DNA of 64,000 nucleotides, taken from Sesamum alatum. Lineage: Eukaryota > Streptophyta > Magnoliopsida > Lamiales > Pedaliaceae. Within the stretch, counting starts at the first letter, position 1. Every line of letters starts with the position of its first letter. Position numbers and translations under genes: made by a program. Where the stretch lies: NCBI GenBank assembly GCA_034509735.1, contig JACGWO010000006.1, positions 9,129,001 to 9,193,000 on the forward strand. The letters are read 5' to 3'. The notes under the pieces are model-generated. The model was not told the origin of the DNA, did not search any database, and saw nothing but the letters and a program-made list of their open reading frames with translations. Below are positions 10,918 through 23,377 of this stretch, one piece after another.

Positions 10918-13900
10918 ATCTCCAACTTGACCTTTAAAGGCAATCGCCTATATATCTAATCCCCATCTTCTCAAGATGTTGCGTGTGAGCGCTCTGCGAC
11001 ATATGCTTTGTTAGCGGATCTGCTGTGTTGTCTACTGAGTTGACTCGGTCCATCCGAACATCAGCTCTTCCTACCATTTCTCTAAGAAGATGGTAGCGTC
11101 TAAGAATGTGTTTGAAACGGTGATGAGATCTCGGTTCCTTTGTTTGCGCTATTGCACCGTTGTTATCACAGAAGATGACAACGGGCTCGGCGATGCTAGG
11201 CACCACACCCAACTCTTGGATGTGGTTTCTCATCCAAACCGCTTCCTTGGCAGCTTCTGAAGCTGCTATGTATTCAACCTCTGTGGTGGAGTCAGCAGTG
11301 GTTGCTTGCTTGGAACTTTTCCAAGCCACTACTCCTCCATTGAGCTTGAATTCGATTGAGACTTGGCATCATCGTCATCAGACTGGAAGCCAGCGTCGCT
11401 AAAGTCTTCCAGGATCAGTTCTCCATTACCATAGACTAAGAACATTTCCTTAGTCCTCCTTAGGTACTTAAGGATGCCCTTAACAACATTCCAATGTGCC
11501 TCTCCTGCACAAGACTGATATCTGCTTGTTACGCTCAAAGCGTAAGCAATGTCAGGCCTAGTGCAGTGGACCGCATATTGGATGCTAACTACAGCAGAAG
11601 CATAGGGGATGACTTTCATCCTTTCAAGTTCCTCATCAGTCTGCAGGGACTGTTTCTTGGATAACTTGATCCCATGCCTCATAGGAATGAATCCTCGTTT
11701 GGAGTTGTCCATCTGATATCTCTTTAGGACTTTCTCCATATACGAGTTTTGGGTGAGCCCTAACATCCTTTTAGATCTGTCCCTGACAATCTGGATGCCT
11801 AGGATGTAGGAGGCTTCACCCAAGTCATTCATGGAAACTGGGTTTGACAACCATGCTTTTGTGTCATCCTACATTCTAATATCATTACCTATGAGTAGAA
11901 TGTCATCCACGTAAAGTACCAGGAACACTATAGAGCTCCCACTGACCTTCTTGTATACACAAGGGTCGGATTCATTTTTTATGAAGTCATAGCCCCGTAT
12001 CACTTATTCAAAGCGAATGTTCCAACTTCGAGATGCTTGTTTGAGGCCATAGATGGACTTTGGAGACGACAGACCTTCTGTTCTTCTCCAGCGACCGTGA
12101 AACCCTCCGGCTGATCCATATAGATCTCTTCCTCAACGAAGCCATTGAGGAAGGCCATTTCACGTCAATCTGCCATATCTCATAGTCATACCATGCTGCT
12201 ACGACGAGCAGGATCCGAATGGATTTAGCCATGGCTACCAGCGAGTAGGTATCCTCAAAATCGACCCCGGGTCGTTGAGTGTATCCCTTAGCTACAAGCC
12301 TAGACTTAAAGGTTGTGACTTCTCCATCAACGCCAAGTTTGCGCTTGTAGACCCACTTACAGCTAACTGGCATGACACCTTTCGGTGGATCTACAAGTCT
12401 CCAGACTTGGTTCTCGCTCATGGAGTCCATTTCGATTTTCATGGCCTCAAACCATTTCCCCAGAGTTGATATCAGACATCGCTTCTCCGTATGTCTTAGG
12501 ATCGTTATCCAGAAGACCGGTCGTATTTAGAAAGTCATATCTCACTGGAGGTCTGGACTCTCTAGTAGACCTACAGAGAACGGGAACGTCAGTGGTGACT
12601 GTAGCCGCTGACTGTATCGGAGCTGGCGGTTCAGGAACTGGGGCTGGCTGTTCCTGAGGCTGTCCTTCATGCCTAGCATGTTGGACTTGTCGAGGTCAGT
12701 CAGCCCTTCGGGTGTCAATCCTGAATCTTCTAAGTGAGGATTCCGCGGCTACCTCTGATGACTAGATTCCGTCACTTGATTCCTCAAGGATCAGTTCATC
12801 AGGTTGGATATCCTCTGGGAAGCCTTGCTCCAAGAACACTGCATTTCTTGAAACAAACACCTTTTGTTCCAAGGGTCATAAAAGTAATAACCCGCAGTTT
12901 CTTTAGGGTATCCAACGAACCTGCATAAGCTAGACCTGGATTCTAGCTTATCTCCCACTAACCTCTTGACGTATGCGGGACTACCCCACACTTTGAAGTA
13001 GTTGTAGGATGCAGGCTTGCTGTGCCATATCTCGTATGGCGTTTGGGTCAATACACTGGTTGGCGCCAAATTTAGCAACTTGGCCGCCGTTTCCAATGCG
13101 TAGCCCAAAAGAACAAGGGCAATTTGGTAAAACTCATCATGGATCGAACCATGTCCAACAGGGTTCGATTCCTCCTTTCAGAGACACCATTTAATTGTGG
13201 TTGTCCCGGGAGGTGTCTATTCTAAAATTATACCATTTTCTTTTAAATAATTAAGGAACCCGGTACTAAGGTATTCACCGTCTCGGTCTGACCGTAGGAC
13301 TTTAATTTTGCAGTTGGTCTGGTTCTCTACTTCAAGTCTGAATTCTTTAAACCTCTCAAGAGCTTCAGACTTGTACCTCATTAGGTAAACATAACCATAC
13401 CGTGAATGATCATCGGTAAAGGTTATGAAGTAGGAGAACCCACCTCGGGCCTGCGTCTTTAGTGGTCCACATACGTCTGTATGGACCAAGTCCAACAGAC
13501 CTGTGGCAAGCCTGTTTTGTCCTACAAAGGGCTTCTTGGTCATTTTCCCTCTTAGACAGGATTCACAGGTTGGTAGCTCACTCAAGTCCCCTACCTCTAG
13601 GTTATTTGAGCTTACCAATCTTTTCATCCTATCTTGGGATATGTGACCTAGCCTAACATGCCACAGTCGTGCGTTCCCGTTATTATTTATTTTACGTTTG
13701 TGTTGAGCGTTTAGAACAAATTTCATTTGTTGCAAGATATAGAGCCCATTGTTAAGTGTACCAAGCAAATGAGCAATTCCACACCTCATCAAATAAAAAC
13801 AATTTTTATTGATCATAAACTCATAACCATTATTGTCTAACAATGGAATGGAAATGATGTTTTTAATCATACAGGGTACATATAAACTTGCTCTAATTCT

Positions 13901-14110
13901 ATGCTAATACGATCACTAACTACTAGAGTGGCGGATCCTACTGCTTCTACCGAGATGGCCTTGCCATTCCCAAGCTTTAGGATCATATCCCCGCTACCCA
14001 GTTTTCTGCTTCTTTTTCAGCACCTGCAAATAATTGCAAATGTGAGCTCCACAACCGGTATCTAATACCCAAGAGGCAGAATTAGTGACCATATTGACCT
14101 CAATCACAAA
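10918..14110 (-). pseudogene. copia B pol: protease, integrase, reverse transcriptase, RNase H
   Basis: Broken copia polyprotein with domains in the Ty1/copia order, read on the minus strand. Protease: WVLDTGCGAHIC near 14070-14035, with the Asp-Thr-Gly active site. Gag-pre-integrase zinc motif: WHVRLGHI and CESCLRG (13680-13550). Integrase core: first Asp in LVHTDVCGP, second in TFTDDHSRY (13217-13870). Integrase C-terminal part: KVWGSPAYVKR (12791-13108). Reverse transcriptase: SCKWVYKRK (12008-12442), then YVDDIL (11899-11913) and GEASYILGIQI (11329-11850). RNase H: STTEVEYIAASEAAKEAVW and ADPLTKHMSQ (10934-11329). Frames shift at about 12160, 11340 and elsewhere. Several breaks are single-base indels compared with copies E and F. 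Confidence 0.88.
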
Positions 14111-14975
14111 TATACTTTCTTGGTTTGAGAGGAGCTTGGGGAACTCCCTCTTCTAATGCCCTTTCTCATGGCAATTGATACATATGTCATATGCCTTCGA
14201 CTGTTGCTTGGAGAAAACCTTTCCCTTTCCTTTGCCTTTCCCCTCTTTGGCAATGGGAACACTCTTAGTGTTTGTAGCTGCTTTGACGGCTTTTCCCTTC
14301 CCTTTTTTCCAACGTCCGGCACCCTTGCCTTTCGTTTTGGAAGTCGAAGCACCTCCAAACAATACCGAAGACGTGGACTTTTTGGTCGTTGCCTCGTATT
14401 GCACCAACATATTAATCAACTCATCGATGCCCTTCTCAAGTGCGTTCATGTTTTAGTTGACGATAAATTGGTCGAAGGAGGGTGGGAGTGACTGAAGGAT
14501 CACATCTATGTACGTTTCATTGTCGAGGCCTGCCTTTAGGTCCTCGAGCTTTTTCCACCAGGGTAAGCAATTTAACCCCGTGCTCTTGTATAGAGGATCC
14601 TTCTGTCATTTTGGTTCCAAAGAACATCTTGGTCGCGACATACCTAGTATGCCGGTCCGGGATTGCATAGCAATCCTTAAGGCGAGCCATAATGGAAGGG
14701 ATATCGTCTAGCCTTTCATACTGCTTCTGAATCTCATTCGTCATTGAAGCAAGTATGACGTTACGGACCTTCCGATTATCCTTATGCCAAGTCTCGAACG
14801 TCTCACGTTCTTCTGGCGTGGATCCTTCCGGCAAGGTCCTAGGGAGAGGCTCGTCCATGACGTAGCCTTGGTTCTCGTAATCCAGGACTATCTTGAGATT
14901 GCGCAACCAGTCGTTGTAATTGATTTCATTGAATTTTTTTGTCTCAAGTATGGTGGAAAGTGGGTTCTTAGACAT
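14111..14975 (-). pseudogene. copia B gag
   Basis: Gag of copia B, starting at ATG 14975 (MSKNPLSTILETKKFN). An open block of 152 codons (14517-14975) holds the UBN2-type capsid region, with NYNDWLRNLKIVLDYENQGY and ARLKDCYAIPDRHTRY. A frameshift then follows, and the C-terminal part continues with basic Lys/Gly-rich sequence (GKGKGK repeats). The zinc knuckle CINCHEKGH is followed by a stop, and the final Cys is Phe. The product would be the structural capsid protein that packages element RNA. It is non-functional as it stands. The start is chosen because the same ATG and flanking sequence is kept in E (49721) and F (61870). Confidence 0.85.
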
Positions 14976-16773
14976 TTTTTAATCTACATTTAAAACAGAA
15001 GTGCGCGATCAGCAAAATATAAAAGATGGTGGTTTGATAAAAATAATTAAATGCTTAGTCTTTAGTCATTTAATGCTCCCACTATTTATACGAAAACACG
15101 GTACTCTCAAACGTTGTTTTTGGGAAATCCTTTTCTTGTGGGCTTGGGATCCACAGTAATTTTTTTCCATACCCCGCTTTTACGATTCGCATGGAAAAAA
15201 CCTTGTGGGAGGTATACCATACCATTCTCGTTCCACGTGATTCCCAAGATTATTGCGTTACCTTTTCACATGATCCCGAAGACTCCAAGCGAATGATGTT
15301 AATCGGGCATTAGACCCGATCCAATCTACCGAGCCACAGACCCACTGCTACCCCCACGACTCGTGAGACAGGTAACAGCGGTCTATCTTTCGTTCATGAC
15401 ACAGTGCAACTTGTTTTAAGTACAATAACGTGCCACGACTCGTGAGACCATGCTATTGACTTAAATCAGCTTTCTCACTGTGCCATGGATTGGAAGGCAT
15501 GGACAAACTCCTAGAGTCCATGTCCATTTTGTCTAGGATCTAATATTTGGACATTGGTCCAACCAATGTGAGAGTAATAAATGACCGAGATATCATAATA
15601 TAAAATATCTACACATCCATCCACAATGCGTAATAAATAAATTGCATCCACAGCAGTTATATGATAAATAAAGCGTCATTCATCCATCACAATAACCACA
15701 TGCAAAATTAAAGCCTAGCACGCCCCTGTTGGATGATCACGAGCCCGAATCCTATGCGATCCACTGAGCCCGCAGTGGATCTATGGTCAATCTAGGGTTG
15801 GTCCTATACTATTACATTAATAGTAACCCAATCATCATTCTGATGGGCCTTGGTCTCTTTTCTCTTTCTTCTCTTCATGGAAACGCCTTGGAACCTCCGG
15901 TCTGGGCTCTCCATGCGGACCTTCTTTCTTCTCCATCAATTAATCAAATTGAAACCTCACTCCTATTCTACTCTCATTACATATTAAAAATAGAAACTCC
16001 AGCGAAAACCCGGGGGGAGTACATAAGGAGGGAGATAGAATGCCTTATTATTCCAAGGCAACTAGAGAGAGAGAGAAGGAGAAAGCAGTAAAAGAGGTAC
16101 ACAGGCCCAACATAAAATTAAACCATACATTCGGTCTAGGGCTCGTGATCATCCGTTTCCATCCAACACACATAATCATATGATCTAATCATATAATAAC
16201 AACACACCAATAATACATGATTACCAATCACAATTATCCAAGATAAAATAAATGCGTAACGTATGAAAATATGGCAGAAACCGTTGGTAATAATATTTTC
16301 TCGTTTTAGGAAAACCTTTCCTCATTATTTCTAGGTAAAATATCCCCGTGATTCCAAATCCAATATATTTTTACATCCTAAAATAATGTCTTAGAAAATT
16401 ACGCAAAAATGAACAAAATCAAATTTTCAGAATTAATTAAAAATTAAAACTGAAAAATAAACAAAATAAAAAAGGGAGAAACGCTAGCTAACCGGCTGCC
16501 GGCAGCAGCCAGCCGGCGTGTGCACAGGCGCTGCCTGACCAGGGGCGCGCGAGCAGGCCCCTGCCTGTGTGCGTGCGCGCCTGGTCGGCAGCAGGCAGCG
16601 CGGGCCGCGCGCGCCGGTAGGCTATCGCGCGTGCAGGCTCTCTTGCCCCCCCACGCGCTGGCCTGCTGGCCGCCAGCCGCACGTCTACCCTGCGCAGTGC
16701 GCGCACGCATGCGCACTGGGCGCGTCCACCGGGCGCACGCGCGCAGACACCATCGTCTGCGTGCGCGCGCGCC
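14976..16773. other. copia B leader with GC-rich tract
   Basis: Untranslated leader of copia B (minus strand), matching the leaders of A, E and F. The block at 15720-15800 (GCCTAGCACGCCC, CCCGCAGTGGATC) is well kept. Close to 16490-16773 the sequence becomes extremely GC-rich, with many GCGC steps. Apparent open frames there on both strands are composition artefacts. The leader stops abruptly at about 16774, where LINE sequence takes over, so the primer-binding site is missing. Confidence 0.7.
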
Positions 16774-17608
16774 TGTTGTACCCTGTTGACCCTTTCTTAC
16801 ACCTCCACCATTCTCTGTATTCGACCTCCATCTAACATCGGACTTTTACCACAATAAAAATAGGTGTTTTGTGAAAGCAGCATACTGCGAAAATCTCGAG
16901 TCTGTTGTAACCATGATCCATTGGCAATTTCTAATTGGTTGCCTCAAACTACTCCCGAAACCGTTGCTCATAATCCCTCACAATGTGACCCAAAGTACCA
17001 CAAGTGTAACCGAAGTTAGGCAATCATTCATAAGTGAATGGCAGAACCATTCCCTTACCGCTTGATGGGATGATGCGTAGAAACTGCTTCAACGGCCGAT
17101 TAACATCAAATTCTACCCTAATTCGCATATTAGAACCCCATGACAGCGGCAAACTCATGGTCTGAATCTAAAAACCTACCCAATTGATTTCCCACATACT
17201 CCGCAACCTCCCTTGTCATCGTACATATCGGTAGACTGTGCACATGATACAACGTACACCAGTTTAAGACCACCTCCAAAGGATTGTCGTCCGCCTATAC
17301 CATGTTAAGAATTATGATATTTTTATCTACTTTCCAAGGCAGCCCCATGACTCGATTACGATCCACAACATGATTAAACTTCAATAGAAACATATTATTC
17401 TCAAGAACACGCAACTCCATCCCTTGCTTTCGTTCAATCAAAGACATGAATGTAGTACGTAACAAGTCTGACCGAATTGCTCAACGAGTGAGCCAACAAT
17501 CAACTAGAAAAAAAGCCACAATTAGTTGCACCCATCCGAGCTGCTTGAGGCAACACCAATCCAAACTATTCATCCTTAGTCAATACTAACGATGTACCTA
17601 GGCGTAGT
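16774..17608 (-). repeat. second copy of LINE ORF1 segment
   Basis: This segment repeats 6461-7297 at about 97% identity by eye, including the zinc-knuckle region and the DUF4283 domain, and ends at the same LTR insertion point (GCGTAGT then the LTR). It lies inside copia B, where the leader and primer site should be. The junction near 16774 shares GTTGTACCCTGTT with the sequence at 6459. It carries the same broken LINE frames as the first copy. Confidence 0.88.
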
Positions 17609-19654
17609 TGAAAGATTGTGGATCGTCCCGGGAAATAGCGCAAATGCGGAAGCGCGGTATAAAGATTAAATACCAAAATTAAAACATGCTTTTAATAAAA
17701 TAAAAGAACACGTTCAAGGGGTGTACCCTTAAAGTTCCGGGCGTTCGGTGTATCTCATGAATCAAAAAAGCATAAAAGAAATCATGGAGGCCATAGGATT
17801 AAAAATAAAGAGAAACGAAACTTTAAAAATCGGAACCTACCGATTGTCGTTTTCGTCTTCTAATCGGTACTCGCGTTGTTCCCCGATTTGCTCCAAGTCT
17901 CGTATGTGAGACCCTCAAAACAGTAACACGCAATCCACCCACGTATCTTGCATGTCGTGCTAGCGAACGAACAAGTATTTTTGGAGAGGATGAATTAATC
18001 ACATGTTATTAATTAACGGTATTAATTCTCCTAAGTTCAATTGTTCCAAGAACAAAAGAACAAGGAATTATATTCTTGTTGTGAGAGAGAGGGGGCGGAC
18101 GAGTAGGGAGAGAGGAGAGAGCCGAGTGTGTGTGTGTGTGTTGCAATTTCATCACTCCTCAAATAGTGAGGGGCTAGGACTATTTATAGAGGAAAAGTTT
18201 AATCCTTTTTAAACTCCAACTCTAAATAAGACTATTTTGACTAGGACTTTGACCTAGTCAAAGTCCTTGTCAAAGTAGTATTTGACCTAGTCAAATTAAT
18301 CCTAGCCATCCATCTTAGGTCAAAGTCCTAGTGAAAGTAGTATTTGACCTAGTCAAATTAATCTTAGCCATCCATCTCTCCCTTTACATCTCAACCATTA
18401 ATTTAATTTGATGGAATATTTAAAACCTATTTAAATATTCCAAAGGCTAAATAAATAAATATAATAAATATAAATATTTATTCTAGGCCTATTAAATTAA
18501 TTTTCTAATAAATCTAATTTATTAGATTAATCCCTTTTACCAAATAAAAGGAATTAATTCTTCAAGAAAATAAAGGACCCGATAAAATCCAATCTAATCA
18601 TTTCTTTTCTCCAATATTTAATTCTAAATTAAATACTTAATGTGTGTGGATTGTGTGTGACTCTTTAGGTTCACCTTTCAGTTAGACTTGGCCGGATTCC
18701 TAGAATCCGCCCGTTACCATGGGTGGCCATCTAGCAACGGTCCATGGTACTAGAGACTAGGTGAATTTTCGGGTATGAACATTTAGGCTCTAACAGTACA
18801 CTCGTCCTTCTGTCTACGGTCTCACCACTTAGGGTCTAGGGCACGGAAAATGCAGGTACCCATTTTGGACCTAAGTGTCGGTCTGTCCTTACTAAATGGC
18901 CCAAGGGAAACCTTCCCTTCTGTTCAGTTACTGTGGCCACAGATTTTAGGGACAAGACGCAGAGCATTTGTGAGACTCAACTGTCAATGCCTTTTGACAG
19001 GAGACAGATCCTTTTTTGGAAACTACTGTCACTCTGTACGCCAGAGCTGCACTAGACATGGCTTATGACTACTCAAGTGCTTCTTGGCAATCTCTCACCA
19101 TATCTAAGATACAGACCTGACATACAGGTAAACTCAGCAGTTCCTCAAGTCAAAGGACTTGACCTGTACCGTTGGAACCGGGAACACACGTCATACCTAG
19201 CCGACCCTACTCAAGGTCCTCCCTAAGACGGTTTTCGCGAGTCACCTCAGTCAGCTGCTTCCTATCAGGCTAACCCACTAACATTGCTTAGACGACCGTC
19301 GTCCCTCGTCGATGAAATACGACAGCAGATGCTTAGTGCAAGTCTCAAGGGGAATCTGGGTACCCATTTTCGAGATTCCTTGACTTGGAGATTTTCGAAC
19401 TGACTCGGCGGGACTGATTTCATGGACCTACCTCCAAGCGTAATCCCAACCCCCAAAATATGTTTTCAGTCCGTGGGCGTTTTTTGTTTGTGTAGTGAAC
19501 AGATATGAAATGCAGATAAAGTGAACACAAACAAAGTAATGCCAAATGAATTCACTTCCTTATTCATTAATAAATTTATCAAAACACTGAAATTTTCTAG
19601 ACATAGGTTACATTTTGCCCGCCAAGATTGACTATATGGTCACCTATTCTAACA
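17609..19654 (-). repeat. copia B 5' LTR (2046 bp), uninterrupted
   Basis: A complete LTR from TGAAAGATTGTGG to TATTCTAACA on the plus strand. It serves as the empty-site reference for solo LTR C and as the full-length reference for the deletion in the 3' LTR. The minus-strand U3 region has a tandem duplication of about 61 bp containing W-box cores (about 18256-18316 and 18317-18377). A TATA-like stretch (CTCTATAAATAG on the minus strand, about 18180-18193) lies downstream of it. Confidence 0.85.
18180..18377 (-). promoter_or_regulatory. copia B LTR promoter: TATA box and duplicated W-box block
   Basis: On the minus strand, TTGACY/GTCAA cores recur in both orientations across 18235-18377, followed by a TATA-like CTATAAATAG. 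The block is tandemly duplicated (period about 61 bp), which raises the number of cores compared with the other LTRs. WRKY transcription factors bind TTGACY. Whether they act here is inference. Confidence 0.5.
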
Positions 19655-20596
19655 CTAGTCGGATGTATCATTTCAATTGTATCTGAATGACCACCCCAAA
19701 CTAACATCTGCAAGAACCATAAATGAAACCCAGTCTTAGGGGCACCACCTGCAAATAAAAGTACTCAAAACAATAGAAAACAAGAAGGAAAACCAATCAA
19801 GATTTACTCAAACAAGTAAACAAAGAAAAAACTATCAATGAAAAGAAAGAAACGAGAGGAACACACAAGGCACTAAGAAGCAACACTGATAGATATCAAA
19901 ACAACCATAAAATAAACTAGACACTACAAAAGGAAGAAGGAATCACTTAAGCTAAAACTCAATCAACCTCTAGAGCTGCTACGGAACAAGCAACACCGAT
20001 GATAAAATCGAATAGACCCCTCACGCAAGGAACAAATCGCTCATACGAGAAATAGAAGATTCTCATGCAAGATACTCTATATTAGTTCAACCGAAATTCA
20101 TTCCAATTCTTCTGCAATAGTTAGTTCGTCGCTATGGAGATCGTGCAATATTTTGGGACAAGATAATTTTCCTCTCTGATGTCACGAGCTTTCTCCTGCA
20201 TTTGGAACTATAGTTACTTTCTATAATTTGAAATCCTTAGTAATTGACGTGGTTCAAATTTCACTTGGTATGTTAACGTAAAACAAAGTCTCTTATAATT
20301 TACGTATTTTAGGTTATCCAATGATCAACTAAAATTTGAATATTTATTAATTAATTTACCGCATTTTGGAGTAGATGGTCCAACTATAGAGCAAATAACA
20401 TGAAATTTTAGAAATTGACATGTATTTAATTCAATCAGTTATCTTTGATGATGTTTATTTTGGAACATATGCTTTATCTTAGGTCCAACATTGGAGCTAG
20501 CTACTATGTTTAGAAGCAAAATGAAATTTTACCTTTTATTAAGTGTAATGATATCTAGAGTTCAAATTATGTATAAAATATACTCACCCTATAAGA
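19655..20596. other. flank of copia B; possible LINE 5' region, no supported gene
   Basis: Sequence beyond the copia B insertion point. By position it should be the 5' end of the interrupted LINE. A short minus-strand stretch (about 19657-19750) looks exon-like: TTTATTTGCAG, an acceptor-like site, followed by about 30 open codons including GFHLWFLQMLVWGGHSDTIE. I do not recognise this peptide. The remainder (19750-20596) is A-rich and shows no coding sequence. Confidence 0.35.
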
Positions 20597-22178
20597 TGGA
20601 TCAGCCTGGGAGAGGTGTGGCGGAAGCGCGGGATTGCGTAATATAAAAGCGTAAAGCGTAAAATAAATGGAATTAAAGCATACATCAAACATGCATAATG
20701 GATAAAGGGTTGTGCTCTTGATTTTTCCGGGCGTCTGGTGTATCTCATATTCAAGAAAGTATACAACATGGAGGCTATAGAATTTGGAGGAACAAGAAAT
20801 GTAAAGAGAGAACATTACCCTCGTAGTTTTTTTCATTTGGCTTCACGCATTGTTCCCCATTTTGCCACCAAGATCTCAACGTAGAGACCCTCTAATTGTC
20901 CACACGCTTCACTGGATACCAACAAATTCCGTGCTAGCATGAAATCGTTTAGGGGAGAAGAGACATCGAGACAACGCTATTGATTAACGCTACCGACATC
21001 TCTAATGTTCTACCTTGAATGCATTGTGAAGAACAAAGGAAATCTTGGAGAAAAGTGAAGAAGGTGGACGAGAGGCGAGATGACATAGTGTCTGTGTGTA
21101 GAGATTAGTGTGTGAAGTGTGTGTGTTTGAGTATTTACAAGGAATTTAGAATTCCTAATCCTACTCAACCTCTTCCAAAGAGACACATCCTAATCAACTA
21201 AGGATTTGACCTAGTCAAATCCTAGTTGACCTAGGATTTGACCTAGTCAAACCTCATCCTAGGATGAATCCTTGCCCTCCATCTCAAAACCTCTAGATCA
21301 AATCTCGTCCATCTATCCTTGATGGGCTTTATGGAATGGGCCTATTTAAATAAAAAATAAATAGTCCAAAGGTCCAATGGACTCTATATTAAATTCTATT
21401 TAATATTCCAAGCCCACTAATTAATCATCCTTAATCTAATTAAAAGGAAAGCCCACGCTCATTAAATCCATATATCCAATTTATGAACTCAAGCCCGATT
21501 AATCCAATTAATCCATGAAGGCTTAAATCTCCAAGAAGTATAATTTAATCCTATTAAATTAAAACTTCTCCCGGAATTAATTCCAAATTAATTTCTTTCA
21601 CATCCTGTGAATCGGGTGTGACTCTTTAGGTTCACCCTCAGCTAGACTTGGACCTACTTCTTGTTATCTCATAACTAAAGTAGTCCGTCATCATGGGTGG
21701 CCGTCTAGCAACGGTCCATGGCACTAGCGACTAGGTGAATATGTGGCATGAACATTTAGGCTCTGAGTTACATACAGGTACGATCCTACTGTCGCCTGTC
21801 TCCCGGCCTTAGCTAGGGCATGGAATAGGATGTCAGTTTCCATCCTTGACTTAGGCATCTCTGCTTCAAACTTGAGATAGGTTTAACTCTATGATTGACA
21901 TAGGAATTCTTTTCCCACGCAATCAAGTTCTATGACCATAGACTTTGAGAGTCTAAACCATCTCAGTGCGCATAGGAATCTTGTTGTCACAATCTTGAAC
22001 ATGGGACAGATCCTATCTTGGAATCCATCGTCTTCTCTATGTACTCCGAGTGCACGGAACAAGGCTTTATGATGACCATGTCTTATGACACAATCGACGC
22101 TCACCAGGTCCAAGATACAACCTTCGTATGTAAGCAATTACCGTGATTCCTCAAGTCCAAGGACTAATCCCGTACCAT
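20597..22178 (-). repeat. truncated copia LTR (family of LTR D)
   Basis: Homologous along its length to the complete LTR at 53498-55734. Shared blocks include GCGGAAGCGCG, GGTGTATCTCAT, CTCTTTAGGTTCACC, CATGGGTGGCC, CTAGCAACGGTCCATGGCACTAG and GACTAATCCCGTAC. The left end lacks the terminal TGAAAG. The right end stops about 0.5 kb before the TATTCTAACA terminus. No target duplication can be seen. The W-box-rich block is present at about 21190-21260. Confidence 0.75.
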
Positions 22179-23377
22179 GCCATGGTATATTTTTAGACTA
22201 ATCATATTACCTCTAGAATGTTGATCTACATAAAAATAAATAACAGAAAATAAAAAATTCATCATAATACAGAAATTTCATAATTTCAGAACAATTTAGC
22301 GTAATACAGAACTTTCAAAAATTTACATTATACAGAAGTTGGGCATAATACAGAAATTCATCACAATAATACATAAATTTCATAACTTCAGCAAAATTTC
22401 AATCATCTCAGCATAAAAATGGCATAATTTCAGCATAATGTAGAAAACCTATAAATTTAAAAAAACCCTTATATTAAAATTTCAGCATAATTTGAAAACC
22501 CCCAAAATTTTTAAAACCCTAATTTCAAGCACCCCCCAAGTTTTAAACCCCCAAATCTGAAATAAAACTTCATTTCTTCCACAAACTTCCTACCTAAACA
22601 CAAAAAACTTACCGTATTAAGGGCCATCGATCATATGCGGTTGTCATCTCCGAGCCATTCTCTTTGGTTCAGTTTCAACCTCGCCAAATAGCTAGAAGTA
22701 ATCAACCAAACACTCTTGTTTCAACCACCTCCACTTCCTCCACTGTATCCTCCTCTCAGAATTCAGGAAAAAAAAAAAAAAAAACCTAACATTCTTGTTT
22801 CGCTATCTAAATGATGGAAATTGATTTTTTTTGGTTCCTTTACGCTTGAAATGGAAAAAAAAGTTGGAATGAAGATTTGGGGGTTTATGGTTTGTTTGGA
22901 GAGAAATAAGGGGATGCTAAGATGAGAAGGTGGGGTAAATGAGGGTTAGAAGAGAACCACCCTTTCCTAGTTGCGTCACGTGTATCTCGTGTGCCATGAC
23001 TGTCGCGTGCCATGATCGTTAGTTTTGATAGTCAAAATAACAAAAGGTAGTAATGTTGATGAAAAATGCAAACTTTAGGTACCAAGTCTGATGACTTGGG
23101 AACCTAGGGTACTGAAATTGAAAAGAGGTATAGTTGGGTATATATCAAAAGTGAAACTATCCCTGTTTTTTCCGTATTGAAGTCAAAGAAGAGCTAAAGA
23201 GCTACACTCACAATGAGTTTACCTTAACCTTGTCATTCAATCCCAATCTAAAGATGCCATCTCGAAGGTAAATTTGATGTAGAAAAAATAACACGATAAA
23301 CATTATTAGGTTCTAAAGCACTGTGATACACTCTAGTAGCCGGACCATGTTCAAAGATCTTGGGCTATAAATTTTTT
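22179..23377. other. AT-rich intergenic stretch with short degenerate repeats
   Basis: No supported gene. From about 22240 to 22480 a degenerate short motif resembling CATAATACAGAAATTTCA recurs several times, in direct order with variable spacing. A run of A lies at 22769-22786. Positions 22560-23200 contain no frame of interest. Confidence 0.4.

Larger units (their letters stand above)
7298..19654 (-). mobile_element. Ty1/copia retrotransposon B, rearranged
   Basis: Minus-strand copia element inserted in LINE ORF1. From right to left: 5' LTR (17609-19654), a misplaced copy of LINE ORF1 where the primer site and first leader part should be (16774-17608), the rest of the leader, gag, pol, polypurine tract and the 3' LTR (7298-10917, split by a solo LTR). 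The flanking five bases are GTAGT (7293-7297) and CTAGT (19655-19659), so a target duplication with one substitution is likely. The element cannot transpose: there is no primer site, and pol is broken by stops and frameshifts. Confidence 0.85.

Noticed and set aside
16871..17065. Small plus-strand frame that also appears at 6557-6754
   Set aside because: Its duplication reflects the LINE block duplication. The real reading is the minus-strand zinc-knuckle ORF1.
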